Shown: positions 48,660 through 56,918 of the stretch, piece after piece
Layout: each line of letters begins with the position of its first letter
How positions within the stretch are numbered: the stretch's first letter is position 1
NCBI RefSeq assembly: GCF_007752535.1
Contig: NZ_CP036426.1
Location: forward strand, 2,914,001-2,978,000
DNA from: Tautonia plasticadhaerens
GTDB taxonomy: Bacteria > Planctomycetota > Planctomycetia > Isosphaerales > Isosphaeraceae
Reading direction: 5' to 3'
DNA: 64,000 nt
Made by a program: the position numbers and the translations under genes
The notes under the pieces: model-generated
What the model saw: only the letters and a program-made list of their open reading frames with translations
Told to the model about the DNA's origin: nothing
Database searches by the model: none

Positions 48660-48683
48660 CCCGGGGGTAACCGCTCCCCCGGG
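48660..48683 (+). terminator. Probable terminator of the gltBD operon
   Basis: CCCGGGGG (48660-48667), an eight-base loop, and CCCCCGGG (48676-48683), followed by GCCTTCT. It lies 8 bp after the gltD stop. Confidence 0.65.
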
Positions 48684-48755
48684 GCCTTCTCGTCGAATCG
48701 ACGCGCGATGCCCCGCCCCCGCTGATGCGAGATGACGAGGGACGTGGAGGCAGCG

Positions 48756-49001
48756 ATGATCGAGATTACCATGGACCTCCCGGACGAGGTGCTTTCGGCC
48801 CTTCGGATGACGCCGGAGCAGGTCGGCGTCGAGCCCCGGCTGGCGGGGGCCGTGAAGCTGTTCGAACTCGGTCGGCTCTCGACCGGGGCGGCGCTGGCGG
48901 GGGTGCCGAAGCCGGTCTTCCTCCAGAATCTGGGGGAGTACGACGTCGCCGCATTCGACCTGACCGACGAGGAACTGGGTCGGGAATCCCGGCTTGGCTG
49001 A
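48756..49001 (+). CDS. UPF0175-family small protein (antitoxin-like)
   Basis: An 81-residue protein with the UPF0175 pattern: 'MIEITMDLPDEVLSALRMTPEQVGVEPRLAGAVKLFELGRLSTGAALAGVPKPVFLQNLGEYDV' and an acidic end 'DLTDEELGRESRL'. The middle is an HTH-like helix pair ('STGAALAGVPKPVFLQNL'). I chose ATG 48756, with GGAGG six bases upstream. UPF0175 proteins usually pair with a PIN-type (DUF3368) toxin; the 100 bp after the stop hold no such gene, so this is an orphan or a free regulator. Confidence 0.82.
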   Translation: MIEITMDLPDEVLSALRMTPEQVGVEPRLAGAVKLFELGRLSTGAALAGVPKPVFLQNLGEYDVAAFDLTDEELGRESRLG

Positions 49002-49105
49002 GTCGACCGGGCGCGATCGGCTTCCAGCAACGCGAACGGGCCCGGGCGGCCGTCCTCCGGCTCGCGGGAGAGTCACCGTGATCGGTCGCGTCGGGACCGG
49101 GCCCT

Positions 49106-50965
49106 TCAGCCCGGCGCCGGGCAGGGCGTCATCGGCCTGACGGCGTGCTCGGGAAGGATGACGGTGAACCGGGAGCCGCCCCCGGGGACCGGCTCGAAGG
49201 CGATCGAGCCGCCGTGGTCCCGGACGATGCCGTAGCTCATCGACAGGCCCAGCCCGGTCCCCTGGCCGATGGGCTTGGTGGTGAAGAAGGGCTCGAAGAT
49301 CTTCTCGCGCAAGGAGGGGTCGATGCCGGATCCGGTGTCGGCCACGGCGATCTCGACGGCCCCCTCGGCGGCCCGGGTGGAGACGACCACCTCGCCCCCG
49401 GGGGGGCAGGCGTCGACGGCGTTGGAGACGAGGTTCTGGACGACCAGGTTGACCTTGGCCGGGTAGCAGACGACCCGGGGCAGGGGGCGCAGGTCGGACT
49501 TCAGGGAGACGCCCTGGCGGTCGGCCAGGCACTGCATGATGTTCAGGGTGGCGACGATGCCGGTGTTGAGGTCGGCGTCCTGGAAGTCGGAGTCGTCGAT
49601 CCGGGCGAAGTCCCGGAGGTCCTCGACGATCTTCTGGATCCGCTTGAGCCCGGCGGTGGAGCGGTCGAGGATGCGGTCGAGGTTGTCGAGGACGTAGGGC
49701 AGGTCGACCTGCTCGCAGAGGTCCCGGATCCGGGCGTGCAGCTCGCCCCGGTACTGGGCCAGGGTCTGCTCGGCCTCCCGGTAGAGGCAGAGGACGTCGT
49801 GCAGGCTGGCGACCTCCCGCCTGAGCACGAACATGTTGCTGGAGACGAAGGCCAGCGGGTTGTTGATCTCGTGGGCAACGCCGGCGGCCGTCTGGCCGAG
49901 GCTGGCCATCTTGGCCTGCTCCAGCATCCGGCCCTGGGCCTGCTGCAGCTCGTCGTGGGCGCGGCGGAGGGCCTCGTGGCCGACGCTCAGCTCGTCGAAG
50001 GCGCGGCGGAGCTCGGCGGTGCGCCCGGCGACCTTCACCTCCAGGTCGTCCCGGGCCCTCCTTAGCTCGTCCTCGACCCGGTCGATCTGGCCGCCGACGT
50101 GGGAGGCGATCCGGCCGCAGATCACCCCGAAGACGACGGTCGCCGCCGTGGCCAGTGCGGCCGAGGAGAGGGCCGAGGAGGCGCCCCCGGCCCTCCGGGA
50201 CACCTCCGGCGTCAGCCAGGCGACGAGGCAGACCGTCGCCGCCACCGGCGGCAGGAAGGCCCGCATCAGCCTCGACCGCACCGAAGGGCCCGAGAACCGG
50301 TCCAGGGGGAACGACCGGGGACCGGCCGAGGCCACCAGCCCGCCCCCCAGCAGCAGGAAGCCGACCGCGGTGTTCAGGGCCATCGGGATCGTGCCCGAGC
50401 CATACAGCAGCGGGGCGTTCGGGCTGTAGAGGTAGCCCAGCGCGAAGACCAGTCCCATCGCCCCGGCCGACAGCCCGCAGATCCCCGCCGCGTGCCCGGC
50501 GGCCGGCAGGGGCCGGGGGATCGCGAGCATCCCCAGCCCCACGCTCGACGCCAGGAACGCCGCCGCCGTGGTGAAGGCCATCTCCCCCACCGGGGCCAGG
50601 TCGAGCACCTCGGCCGGCACCTGGAGGAACCAGCGGTCGACCCCGAAGTCGTAGCGCGAGACGAATTCGAGGAACCGCAGGGCACAGACCGCCCCGGCCA
50701 GCAGCGCCGACGCCCCGGCATATCGCCTCCGCCAGGCCGAGGACGGGGCCGCACCCCCCTCGGACACGACCAGGGCGATCCCCAGGGTCAGGAACCCGAG
50801 CGCCGTGTTCGGGGCCATCGGGATGTAGTCCTCCCGGATCCCCATGAGCGCGGGCCGGCCGGTCGCCCAGCCGATCAGCGCCGCCGTCGCCAGCGTCGCC
50901 GACGCCACGCCACAGCCGAGGGCGATCCGACCGGAGGCCGTCCTCGGACGCTTCGATGCCTGCAC
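49106..50965 (-). CDS. Membrane sensor histidine kinase, orphan
   Basis: A 619-residue kinase starting at GTG 50965 (GGAGG six bases upstream). About eight hydrophobic segments over residues 10-275 form a MASE-like membrane sensor ('[20 protein letters not shown]' and '[21 protein letters not shown]' look like an internal duplication). A coiled coil ('[27 protein letters not shown]') leads to HisKA with '[21 protein letters not shown]' (His about 365) and the HATPase ('[14 protein letters not shown]', 'DTGSGI', '[13 protein letters not shown]'). No response-regulator gene is adjacent. The signal is unknown. Confidence 0.88.
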   Translation of the reverse strand: MQASKRPRTASGRIALGCGVASATLATAALIGWATGRPALMGIREDYIPMAPNTALGFLTLGIALVVSEGGAAPSSAWRRRYAGASALLAGAVCALRFLEFVSRYDFGVDRWFLQVPAEVLDLAPVGEMAFTTAAAFLASSVGLGMLAIPRPLPAAGHAAGICGLSAGAMGLVFALGYLYSPNAPLLYGSGTIPMALNTAVGFLLLGGGLVASAGPRSFPLDRFSGPSVRSRLMRAFLPPVAATVCLVAWLTPEVSRRAGGASSALSSAALATAATVVFGVICGRIASHVGGQIDRVEDELRRARDDLEVKVAGRTAELRRAFDELSVGHEALRRAHDELQQAQGRMLEQAKMASLGQTAAGVAHEINNPLAFVSSNMFVLRREVASLHDVLCLYREAEQTLAQYRGELHARIRDLCEQVDLPYVLDNLDRILDRSTAGLKRIQKIVEDLRDFARIDDSDFQDADLNTGIVATLNIMQCLADRQGVSLKSDLRPLPRVVCYPAKVNLVVQNLVSNAVDACPPGGEVVVSTRAAEGAVEIAVADTGSGIDPSLREKIFEPFFTTKPIGQGTGLGLSMSYGIVRDHGGSIAFEPVPGGGSRFTVILPEHAVRPMTPCPAPG

Positions 50966-51057
50966 GGGAGGCCTCCGGGATGTCCTGGCAGATCCGACCC
51001 CGCCCCATTCTACCGGCCCCGGGCCCGGGATCACGCGACGAATCGGCCCGGGGCCGG

Positions 51058-51702
51058 TCAGCCGTCCCCGTCGTCGAGGAAGACCGGGTCGCGTCGGATC
51101 TCCCGGCCGGTGCGGACCTCGTAGACGCGGACGGCCAGCGAGGGGACCTCCAGCACGGCGAAGCTGTAGGAGGTCTGCACGCCGGGGATCCCCATCAGGG
51201 AGCCGGGGTTGATGATCGTGCCCTGGCCGTCGAGGCGGTCGATCATCGGCAGGTGGGTGTGACCCAGAACCAGGACCGAGGCGTCGGTCCGGTCCCAGAA
51301 TTGCACGATGGAGTCCGGCAGCGGCCGGTACGGGGTGATGAACTCGGTGTCGCTCGCCGGCGAACCGTGGTGGACCTCGAGGACGACGCCGCCGGAGGTC
51401 CAGGAGAGGGCCGCCGGCATGCCGTCGAGGTACTCCCAGGTGGCGTCGGCCAGCGTCGCCGGCTTCCAGCCCCGGGCGCCGATCACCTGGCGGCGCTCCA
51501 GCGCCCAGCGGTCGTGGTTGCCCCGGGCGCAGGGGATCGCCAGCTCGCGGACGCGGTCGACCACCGCGTCGGACTGGTAGCCGTAGCCGATCAGGTCCCC
51601 GGTGCAGAGGATCTGGTCGACGCGCAGCGTCTCCAGGTGCCGCAGGGCCGAGTCCAGGGCGCGAAGGTCTCCGTGGATGTCGCCGATGAGCCCGAGCTTC
51701 AT
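51058..51702 (-). CDS. Metallophosphoesterase (YfcE/MJ0936-like)
   Basis: A 214-residue phosphoesterase with all calcineurin-like metal motifs: 'GLIGDIHGDLRAL' (D, H), 'ILCTGDLIGYG' (D), 'CARGNHDRWALE' (N, H), 'EVHHGSP' and 'LGHTHLPMI' (H, H). The ATG at 51702 begins the conserved strand. Family members hydrolyse phosphodiesters or phosphomonoesters. It lies 92 bp downstream of nothing recognisable as a partner and is divergent from the GlnE-like gene; the substrate is not evident. Confidence 0.9.
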   Translation of the reverse strand: MKLGLIGDIHGDLRALDSALRHLETLRVDQILCTGDLIGYGYQSDAVVDRVRELAIPCARGNHDRWALERRQVIGARGWKPATLADATWEYLDGMPAALSWTSGGVVLEVHHGSPASDTEFITPYRPLPDSIVQFWDRTDASVLVLGHTHLPMIDRLDGQGTIINPGSLMGIPGVQTSYSFAVLEVPSLAVRVYEVRTGREIRRDPVFLDDGDG

Positions 51703-51850
51703 GACGATGACCGATCGCGACCACCCCCGGGGGGCGGCCGGGGCGGATTCTGTTACAGTGGACGACACCCGACCGCCGCCCGCCGCGACCCGGTCGTGCG
51801 AGGTCAGTGCTCGGCGGGCGAAGGTCTCATTATCGTCCGGGGCAGCACCG

Positions 51851-54145
51851 ATGGCCACGCCAATCCCGGCGGACCTGCGCCGGGCACTCGCCCGATCGCA
51901 CCCCGAAGCCTGGGTCGACCACCTGCTCGGCTCCTTCCCCGGGGACTACCTCGCCCGGTTCGACGCCGAGGCGCTGTCCCGGCACCTGGGCCTGATCCGG
52001 GAGCTGGGGGCCGACCGGCCCGTCCGGGTCTGGGCCGGGCCGGCCGACGACGAGGGGACCTGCCGGGTCGAGATCGTCGGCTACGACGCCTTCCAGCTGC
52101 TCTCGACCGTCTGCTCGCTGCTGGCGATCCACCGCCTCTCGGTGGTCGAGGCGCGGATCTACACCTCCGAGCCGCCGGAGGAGGAGGAGTCGGCGTCGGC
52201 GGGCCCGGGCCCGGCCCGTCCCCGTCCCCGGGGCCCGGGGGGGAGGCCGGGGGGACTCCCCGGGCGGGTCGGCCCGCCGAGGGCGTCGGCCAAGGGGCCG
52301 GTGGGGCCGGATCGCCGCAGGAAGATCGTCGACGTGTTCCTCGTCCGGCCGGTCGACGGCGGCGGCCCCCCCGACTGGGGGGCGTTCGAGCAGGAGCTGT
52401 GCGACCTGGCCCATCGGCTCCGGCAGGGGCAGCACGACGAGGTCCACCACCGGCTCATCGGCCGGTTCGCCGCCGCCCTGGGGGACCGCACCCCGCCGGG
52501 GGCGCCGCTGGAGTCGATCTGGCTGGAGATCACCCCCGGCGGCCCCGACGCGCCGACCCGGGTCGACGTGCAGTCCCGGGACAGCTTCGGCTTCCTCTCG
52601 CTGACGGCCGGCGCCCTGGCGCTGAGCGGGCTGCGGATCGTCCGGGCCGACGTCCGGACCGACCCCGAGGACGGCTTCGCCCGGGACACGCTCTGGATCA
52701 CCGACCGCTCCGGCAAGCCCGTGGTCGACCCGGATCGGGTGCTCGCCCTGAAGTACGCCCTGATCCTGATCGAGCACTTCAGCTCCCGGCTGCCCCGGGC
52801 CACCGACCCGGAGGCGGCCCTAGTGCACTTCAGCCGGTTCGCCAACGACCTGATGGCCCGGCCCGACCGCGCCCGGGAGTTCGCCGCGCTGGACCGGCCC
52901 GAGGTGATCGACGCGCTGGTCAAGGTGCTGGGGGAGAGCCGGTTCCTCTGGGAGGACTTCCTGCTGGCCCAGCCGGAGAACGTCCTGCCCCTGATCGGCG
53001 ACCCCCGGCGCTGGGCCACCAGCCCCGATCGGGGCGAGCTGACCGCCGACCTGGCCGACCGCCTCTCCTGGGCCGACGACCCGGATGCCCGGGTCCGGGC
53101 CCTCCGACGGTTCAAGGACCGGGAGATCTTCCGGGCCGACGTGCGGTCGATCCTCGGCCTCAGCGGCGGCCCCGAGGGGTTCGCCAACGAGCTGACCGAC
53201 GTGGCCGAGGTCGTCATCGCCGCCGCGCTGGACCTGGCCGCCCTGCGGCTGGGGGCCGAACCCCCGGCCCGCAACGACGGGCAGCCGGTGCCGGTCTCCG
53301 TCTGCGCCCTGGGCAAGTTCGGCGGCCGGGAGCTGGGCTTCGCCTCGGACCTGGAGCTGATGGTCGTCTGGGACGACCGGGACGCCGCCGATCGGCCCGG
53401 GGGCCCGCCGGCCTCCGACTACTTCGACCGCCTCGTCGCCGGGCTCCGCCAGGTGCTCGGCGTCCGGCACGGCGCGACCTTCGAGCCGGATTTCCGCCTC
53501 CGCCCCTACGGCAAGGGGGGCCCCCCGGCCACGGCGCTCTCGCTCTTCGAGTCGTACTATCAGGCCGGGGGCCCCGCCTGGTCTTACGAGCGTCAGGCCC
53601 TGATCCGCCTGCGGGCCGTGGCCGGAGACCCGGCGCTCGGCCGGTTGCTGGAGCGGCGGCGAGACCGCTTCGTCTTCGGCCCCGAGCCGTTCGACGTCGA
53701 CGGCCTGAAGAAGATGCGAGCGCAGCAGGTCCGCCAGCTCGTCCGGCCGGGCACCGTCAACGCCAAGCTGAGCCCGGGGGCCCTGGTCGACATCGAATAC
53801 ACCGTGCAGGCGATGCAGATCACCTACGGCCGGGCCGATCCCGGCCTGAGGGCCACCAGCACGCTGGACGCGATCGCCGCGCTGGAGGCCGCCGGTCGGC
53901 TCGACGCGCCGACGGCGAACCTCCTGCGAGAGGGCTGCCGCTTCTTCCGGTCGCTGATCGGCGCGCTGCGGGTGGTCCGGGGCAACGCCGAGGACCTGAC
54001 CGTCCCCCCCGCCGACTCGGAGGACTTCGCCCTGCTGGCCCGTCGCCTCCGCATGGACGGCCCGGGGACGCTCCACCGCCGGATCGAAGATCGGCTCCGG
54101 GAGACGCGGGCGGCCGTCGACCGCCTGCTCGCGACGCTGGCCTGA
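51851..54145 (+). CDS. GlnE-like adenylyltransferase with two N-terminal ACT-like domains
   Basis: A 764-residue protein. An ACT-like domain lies at about 60-108 ('VEIVGYDAFQLLSTVCSLLAIHRLSVVEARIYT'), a Pro/Gly linker follows, and a second ACT-like domain at about 236-300 ends 'ARDTLWITDRSGKPVVDPDRV', as in GlnD. The GlnE nucleotidyltransferase motif is 'ALGKFGGRELGFASDLELMVVWDD' (about 485-508), followed by 'RPYGKGGPPATALSLFESYYQAGGPAWSYERQALIRLR'. 'RPGTVNAKLSPGALVDIEYTVQAMQI' is the C-terminal GlnE block. Only one transferase domain is present, against two in E. coli GlnE. It probably adenylylates or de-adenylylates GlnA, with glutamine sensed by the ACT domains; that role is inference. The second catalytic acidic residue is Glu instead of Asp. 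Confidence 0.8.
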   Translation: MATPIPADLRRALARSHPEAWVDHLLGSFPGDYLARFDAEALSRHLGLIRELGADRPVRVWAGPADDEGTCRVEIVGYDAFQLLSTVCSLLAIHRLSVVEARIYTSEPPEEEESASAGPGPARPRPRGPGGRPGGLPGRVGPPRASAKGPVGPDRRRKIVDVFLVRPVDGGGPPDWGAFEQELCDLAHRLRQGQHDEVHHRLIGRFAAALGDRTPPGAPLESIWLEITPGGPDAPTRVDVQSRDSFGFLSLTAGALALSGLRIVRADVRTDPEDGFARDTLWITDRSGKPVVDPDRVLALKYALILIEHFSSRLPRATDPEAALVHFSRFANDLMARPDRAREFAALDRPEVIDALVKVLGESRFLWEDFLLAQPENVLPLIGDPRRWATSPDRGELTADLADRLSWADDPDARVRALRRFKDREIFRADVRSILGLSGGPEGFANELTDVAEVVIAAALDLAALRLGAEPPARNDGQPVPVSVCALGKFGGRELGFASDLELMVVWDDRDAADRPGGPPASDYFDRLVAGLRQVLGVRHGATFEPDFRLRPYGKGGPPATALSLFESYYQAGGPAWSYERQALIRLRAVAGDPALGRLLERRRDRFVFGPEPFDVDGLKKMRAQQVRQLVRPGTVNAKLSPGALVDIEYTVQAMQITYGRADPGLRATSTLDAIAALEAAGRLDAPTANLLREGCRFFRSLIGALRVVRGNAEDLTVPPADSEDFALLARRLRMDGPGTLHRRIEDRLRETRAAVDRLLATLA

Positions 54146-54353
54146 GGCCGGACGGCCCGGATCGCGAACGCCCGGGAGGCCGGGGCCCCCTCGGCGGCGT
54201 GAGCCGGCGGACCCCGTCCCCCACCCGCACGATCCCCGGACGACAAGGTCCCGGGCCCGGGGTGACCGGGGGCGGGTCGAGGGGGAATGGCCGGGGAGCG
54301 GGGGCGGATGCCCGGCATCGGCCATTCGCCCCCGGTGCCCGGCCCCCCGGCGG

Positions 54354-54701
54354 TCAGATGGCGTCGGGGCCGCGCTCGCCGGTGCGGATGCGGATGCAGT
54401 CGTCCAGGGGGAGGACGAAGATCTTGCCGTCGCCGATTTCCCCCTCGGGCCCGGATCGGGCGGCGTCGATGATGGCGGTGATGGCCGGCTCGATGAACTC
54501 GTCGTTCACGGCGATCTGCAGCTCGATCTTGCGGAGCAGGTTCACGGTGAACTCGTGGCCCCGGTAGACCTCGGTGAATCCCTTCTGCCGGCCGAAGCCC
54601 TGCACGTCCATGACGGTGAGGCGATAGACCTCGACCTTCGACAGGGCGAGCTTGACCGTCTCGAGCTTGGTGGGCTGGATGATCGCGATGATCAGCTTCA
54701 T
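54354..54701 (-). CDS. PII nitrogen regulatory protein, T-loop Phe51
   Basis: A 115-residue PII protein (GlnB/GlnK family). The ATG at 54701 gives 'MKLIIAIIQPTKLETVKLALSKV'. The T-loop reads 'GFGRQKGFTEVYRGHEFTV' with Tyr46 kept but Phe at 51, the place of the uridylylated Tyr. The B- and C-loops are intact ('RSGPEGEIGDGKIFVLPL', 'RIRTGERG'). PII senses ATP/ADP and 2-oxoglutarate and typically plugs the ammonium channel. It lies downstream of amt on the same strand with a 273-bp gap. Without Tyr51, control by uridylylation is unlikely. Confidence 0.93.
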   Translation of the reverse strand: MKLIIAIIQPTKLETVKLALSKVEVYRLTVMDVQGFGRQKGFTEVYRGHEFTVNLLRKIELQIAVNDEFIEPAITAIIDAARSGPEGEIGDGKIFVLPLDDCIRIRTGERGPDAI

Positions 54702-54974
54702 GGTGGGGTCGGGGGCCGCTCCCATCGCCGACGGCCGGTGCGGCCCGGGCCAGCCTCGTCGTGCTGGCCCGGGCCGGGCAGGGCCGCGGGCGTCGGTTGA
54801 ATCGGGGTGGTGAAGCCGACCCCGGGGGGGATCGGCGCTCGACTTCGGGTGGATCAGGCCGACGGACGGGACGGGACGGGACGGGAAGGACGAGGCCGGT
54901 CCCCAGGGCCTCCCAACGCCTCGTCGCGTCGGGGGGCCCTTCGGGGCGCCGGTCCGGGTCGCCGACCGGTCGCG
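54702..54974. other. amt-PII intergenic gap with pentamer repeat
   Basis: The gap holds a short tandem repeat, ACGGG four times at 54866-54885. I see no hairpin or promoter that I would defend. A separate promoter for the PII gene could lie here given the gap length. Confidence 0.4.
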
Positions 54975-56474
54975 TCACCGGGCCGAGGCGACCTCGACCG
55001 GCCGGGTGGCCGAGGGCTCGGACTTCGGGGAGACCTTGCGGGCGGCCATCGGGTAGTCCTCGTAGGGGACCGACGCCTTGACCGTGGGGGCGAAGTCGGG
55101 GTAGGCCTCCATCCCGTGCTCGCCGATGTCCAGGCCGTTGACCTCCTCGTCGGCCGAGACCCTCAGGCCGAGCGTCAGCTTGAGGGCGCCGAAGAGGATG
55201 CCGCCGACCACCACGCAGAAGCCGAAGACGGCCGCCACGCCGATGAGTTGGTGGATCAGGAGCCCGGCCCCGCCGCCGAAGAGCAGGCCGTCGCCGGTGG
55301 TGTCGGGGGCGAAGCGGTCCTCGGCGAAGAGGCCCAGGGCGAGGGTGCCGAAGGCGCCGCAGACGCCGTGCACGGAGACGGCGCCGACCGGGTCGTCGAC
55401 CCCGACCTTGTCGAAGAAGAGGATCGCCGCGACCACCAGCAGGCCCGCCACCAGGCCGATCAGGGCGGCCGACCACGGCGCGATGAAGGCGCAGGGGGCG
55501 GTGACCGCCACCAGGCCGGCGAGCACGCCGTTGAGGGTCATGCTGATGTCCGCCTTCCGGAACAGGGCCCAGGAGAGCACCATCGCGCCGATGGCCCCGG
55601 TGACGGCCGCCAGGTTGGTGGTCATGGCGATGTGGGCGATGTCCGGCGTGGCGGCCATCGTCGAGCCGGGGTTGAAGCCGAACCAGCCGAGCCAGAGGAT
55701 GAAGACGCCCAGCGCCGCCATCGGGATCGAGTGGCCGGGGATCGGGTTGACCTTGCCGTCCTTGGTGTACTTGCCGATCCGGGGGCCGAGGAAGATCGCC
55801 CCCATCAGGGCCAGCCAGGCTCCGGTCGAGTGCACGACCGTCGAGCCGGCGAAGTCCCACATGCCGAGGCCCGCCAGCCAGCCGCCGCCCCAGATCCAGT
55901 GGCCGACGACCGGATAGATGAAGGCGCTGATGAAGAACGAGTAGATCATGTAGGAGTGGAACTTCGTCCGCTCGGCCATCGCCCCGGAGACGATCGTGGC
56001 CGCCGTGCCGGCGAAGACCAGCTGGAACATGAACTTTGCCGCCAGGGGGACGCCCGACCAGGCGATCGAGCCATACACGCCCTCGTAGTCGTCGATCGCC
56101 GGGGAGTTGTCGGCCCCCTGGAGCAGCCATCCGGAGTGGCCGAACAGGCCGTTGCCGTCGCCGAACATGATGGCGAAGCCGAAGAACCAGAAGCCCAGGG
56201 TCGCCAGGGCGAAGTCGCCCAGGTTCTTCATCATGATGTTATTCGTGTTCTTCGACCGGGTCAGCCCGCCCTCGACGTAGGCGAATCCGGCCTGCATGAA
56301 GAACACGAGGAAGGCGGCGAGCATGACCCAGAGGGTGTCCAGCGCGACCTTCTGGCCGGCCACGACGGAGGCCAGGTCCTCCTCCTGGCCCATCGCGGGG
56401 GGGGCCAGGGCGAGCCAAAGGCCGGTCGTCGCGCCCAGCGCGAGCAAGAGGGTCCGGTTCCGGCGGCGTTGCAT
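54975..56474 (-). CDS. amt: Ammonium transporter, Amt family
   Basis: A 499-residue transporter with a signal peptide ('LALAPPAMGQ') and about 11 TM helices. The twin channel histidines are seen in 'GSTVVHSTGAWLALMG' and 'VSVHGVCGAFGTLALGLF', and the substrate-gate region in 'FVFFMQAGFAYVEGGLTRSKNTNNIMMKNLGDF' form. The C-terminal cytoplasmic tail ('DEEVNGLDIGEHGMEAYPDF') holds the conserved region that binds PII. It imports ammonium at the inner membrane. A PII gene follows 273 bp downstream, the standard amtB-glnK order. The lengthy tail after 'EAYPDF' is extra. Confidence 0.95.
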   Translation of the reverse strand: MQRRRNRTLLLALGATTGLWLALAPPAMGQEEDLASVVAGQKVALDTLWVMLAAFLVFFMQAGFAYVEGGLTRSKNTNNIMMKNLGDFALATLGFWFFGFAIMFGDGNGLFGHSGWLLQGADNSPAIDDYEGVYGSIAWSGVPLAAKFMFQLVFAGTAATIVSGAMAERTKFHSYMIYSFFISAFIYPVVGHWIWGGGWLAGLGMWDFAGSTVVHSTGAWLALMGAIFLGPRIGKYTKDGKVNPIPGHSIPMAALGVFILWLGWFGFNPGSTMAATPDIAHIAMTTNLAAVTGAIGAMVLSWALFRKADISMTLNGVLAGLVAVTAPCAFIAPWSAALIGLVAGLLVVAAILFFDKVGVDDPVGAVSVHGVCGAFGTLALGLFAEDRFAPDTTGDGLLFGGGAGLLIHQLIGVAAVFGFCVVVGGILFGALKLTLGLRVSADEEVNGLDIGEHGMEAYPDFAPTVKASVPYEDYPMAARKVSPKSEPSATRPVEVASAR

Positions 56475-56918
56475 CGGTCAGTTCCCTCGGGGGATGGCGA
56501 TCGTCGGCGACCTTCGGCGGGGGCCCCGTCCGGGCGTCCCCGCCGCGTCCCCTCGCGTCGGCGACGCCCGGCCGGGGCCGGGCTCGCGCGATCGATCGAT
56601 CGAGATGGATGTCATCGGGGACAGTCGGGCGCGGCTTTGAGAGCGCATCGGTGCGTCCCGCGCCCGAGATCGCCGTCTCGGCAGAGAATATTCCGTGCCA
56701 TCCGCCCCGAGCCGACCCGGGACGATCGCCCCTATCCGTGACACGACCATGAGTTGCGTCCCGATTTCCGGCGTCGGGGTGGCCGGGACGGCCGCCATGC
56801 TCGCCTGCCGATCGGGCAGCGCCGCCGCAATGGCGCGCACCGAGGCCCGCGGCCGTCCGGGATTCCCCGGGTGGCCGCGGGCCTCGATGTCCGGCAGCGA
56901 TCGGCCCCGCTCGCCCGC
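56475..56918. other. Upstream region of amt
   Basis: The gap separates the amt start from the stop of the porin gene, both minus-strand. An AT-rich spot with GAATATTC (56686-56693) lies about 215 bp upstream of amt, next to TGGCAC on the minus strand, but the -12 GC of a sigma54 promoter is missing. No gene is visible. Confidence 0.4.

Noticed and set aside
54866-54885. ACGGG repeated four times between amt and PII as a partition or regulator site.
   Set aside because: Too short and low-complexity to distinguish from slippage in GC-rich DNA; kept only as a note in the gap description.
56686-56705. TGGCAC followed by GGAATATTC on the minus strand upstream of amt, as a sigma54 promoter.
   Set aside because: The -12 GC dinucleotide is missing at the required spacing, so the match is partial only.
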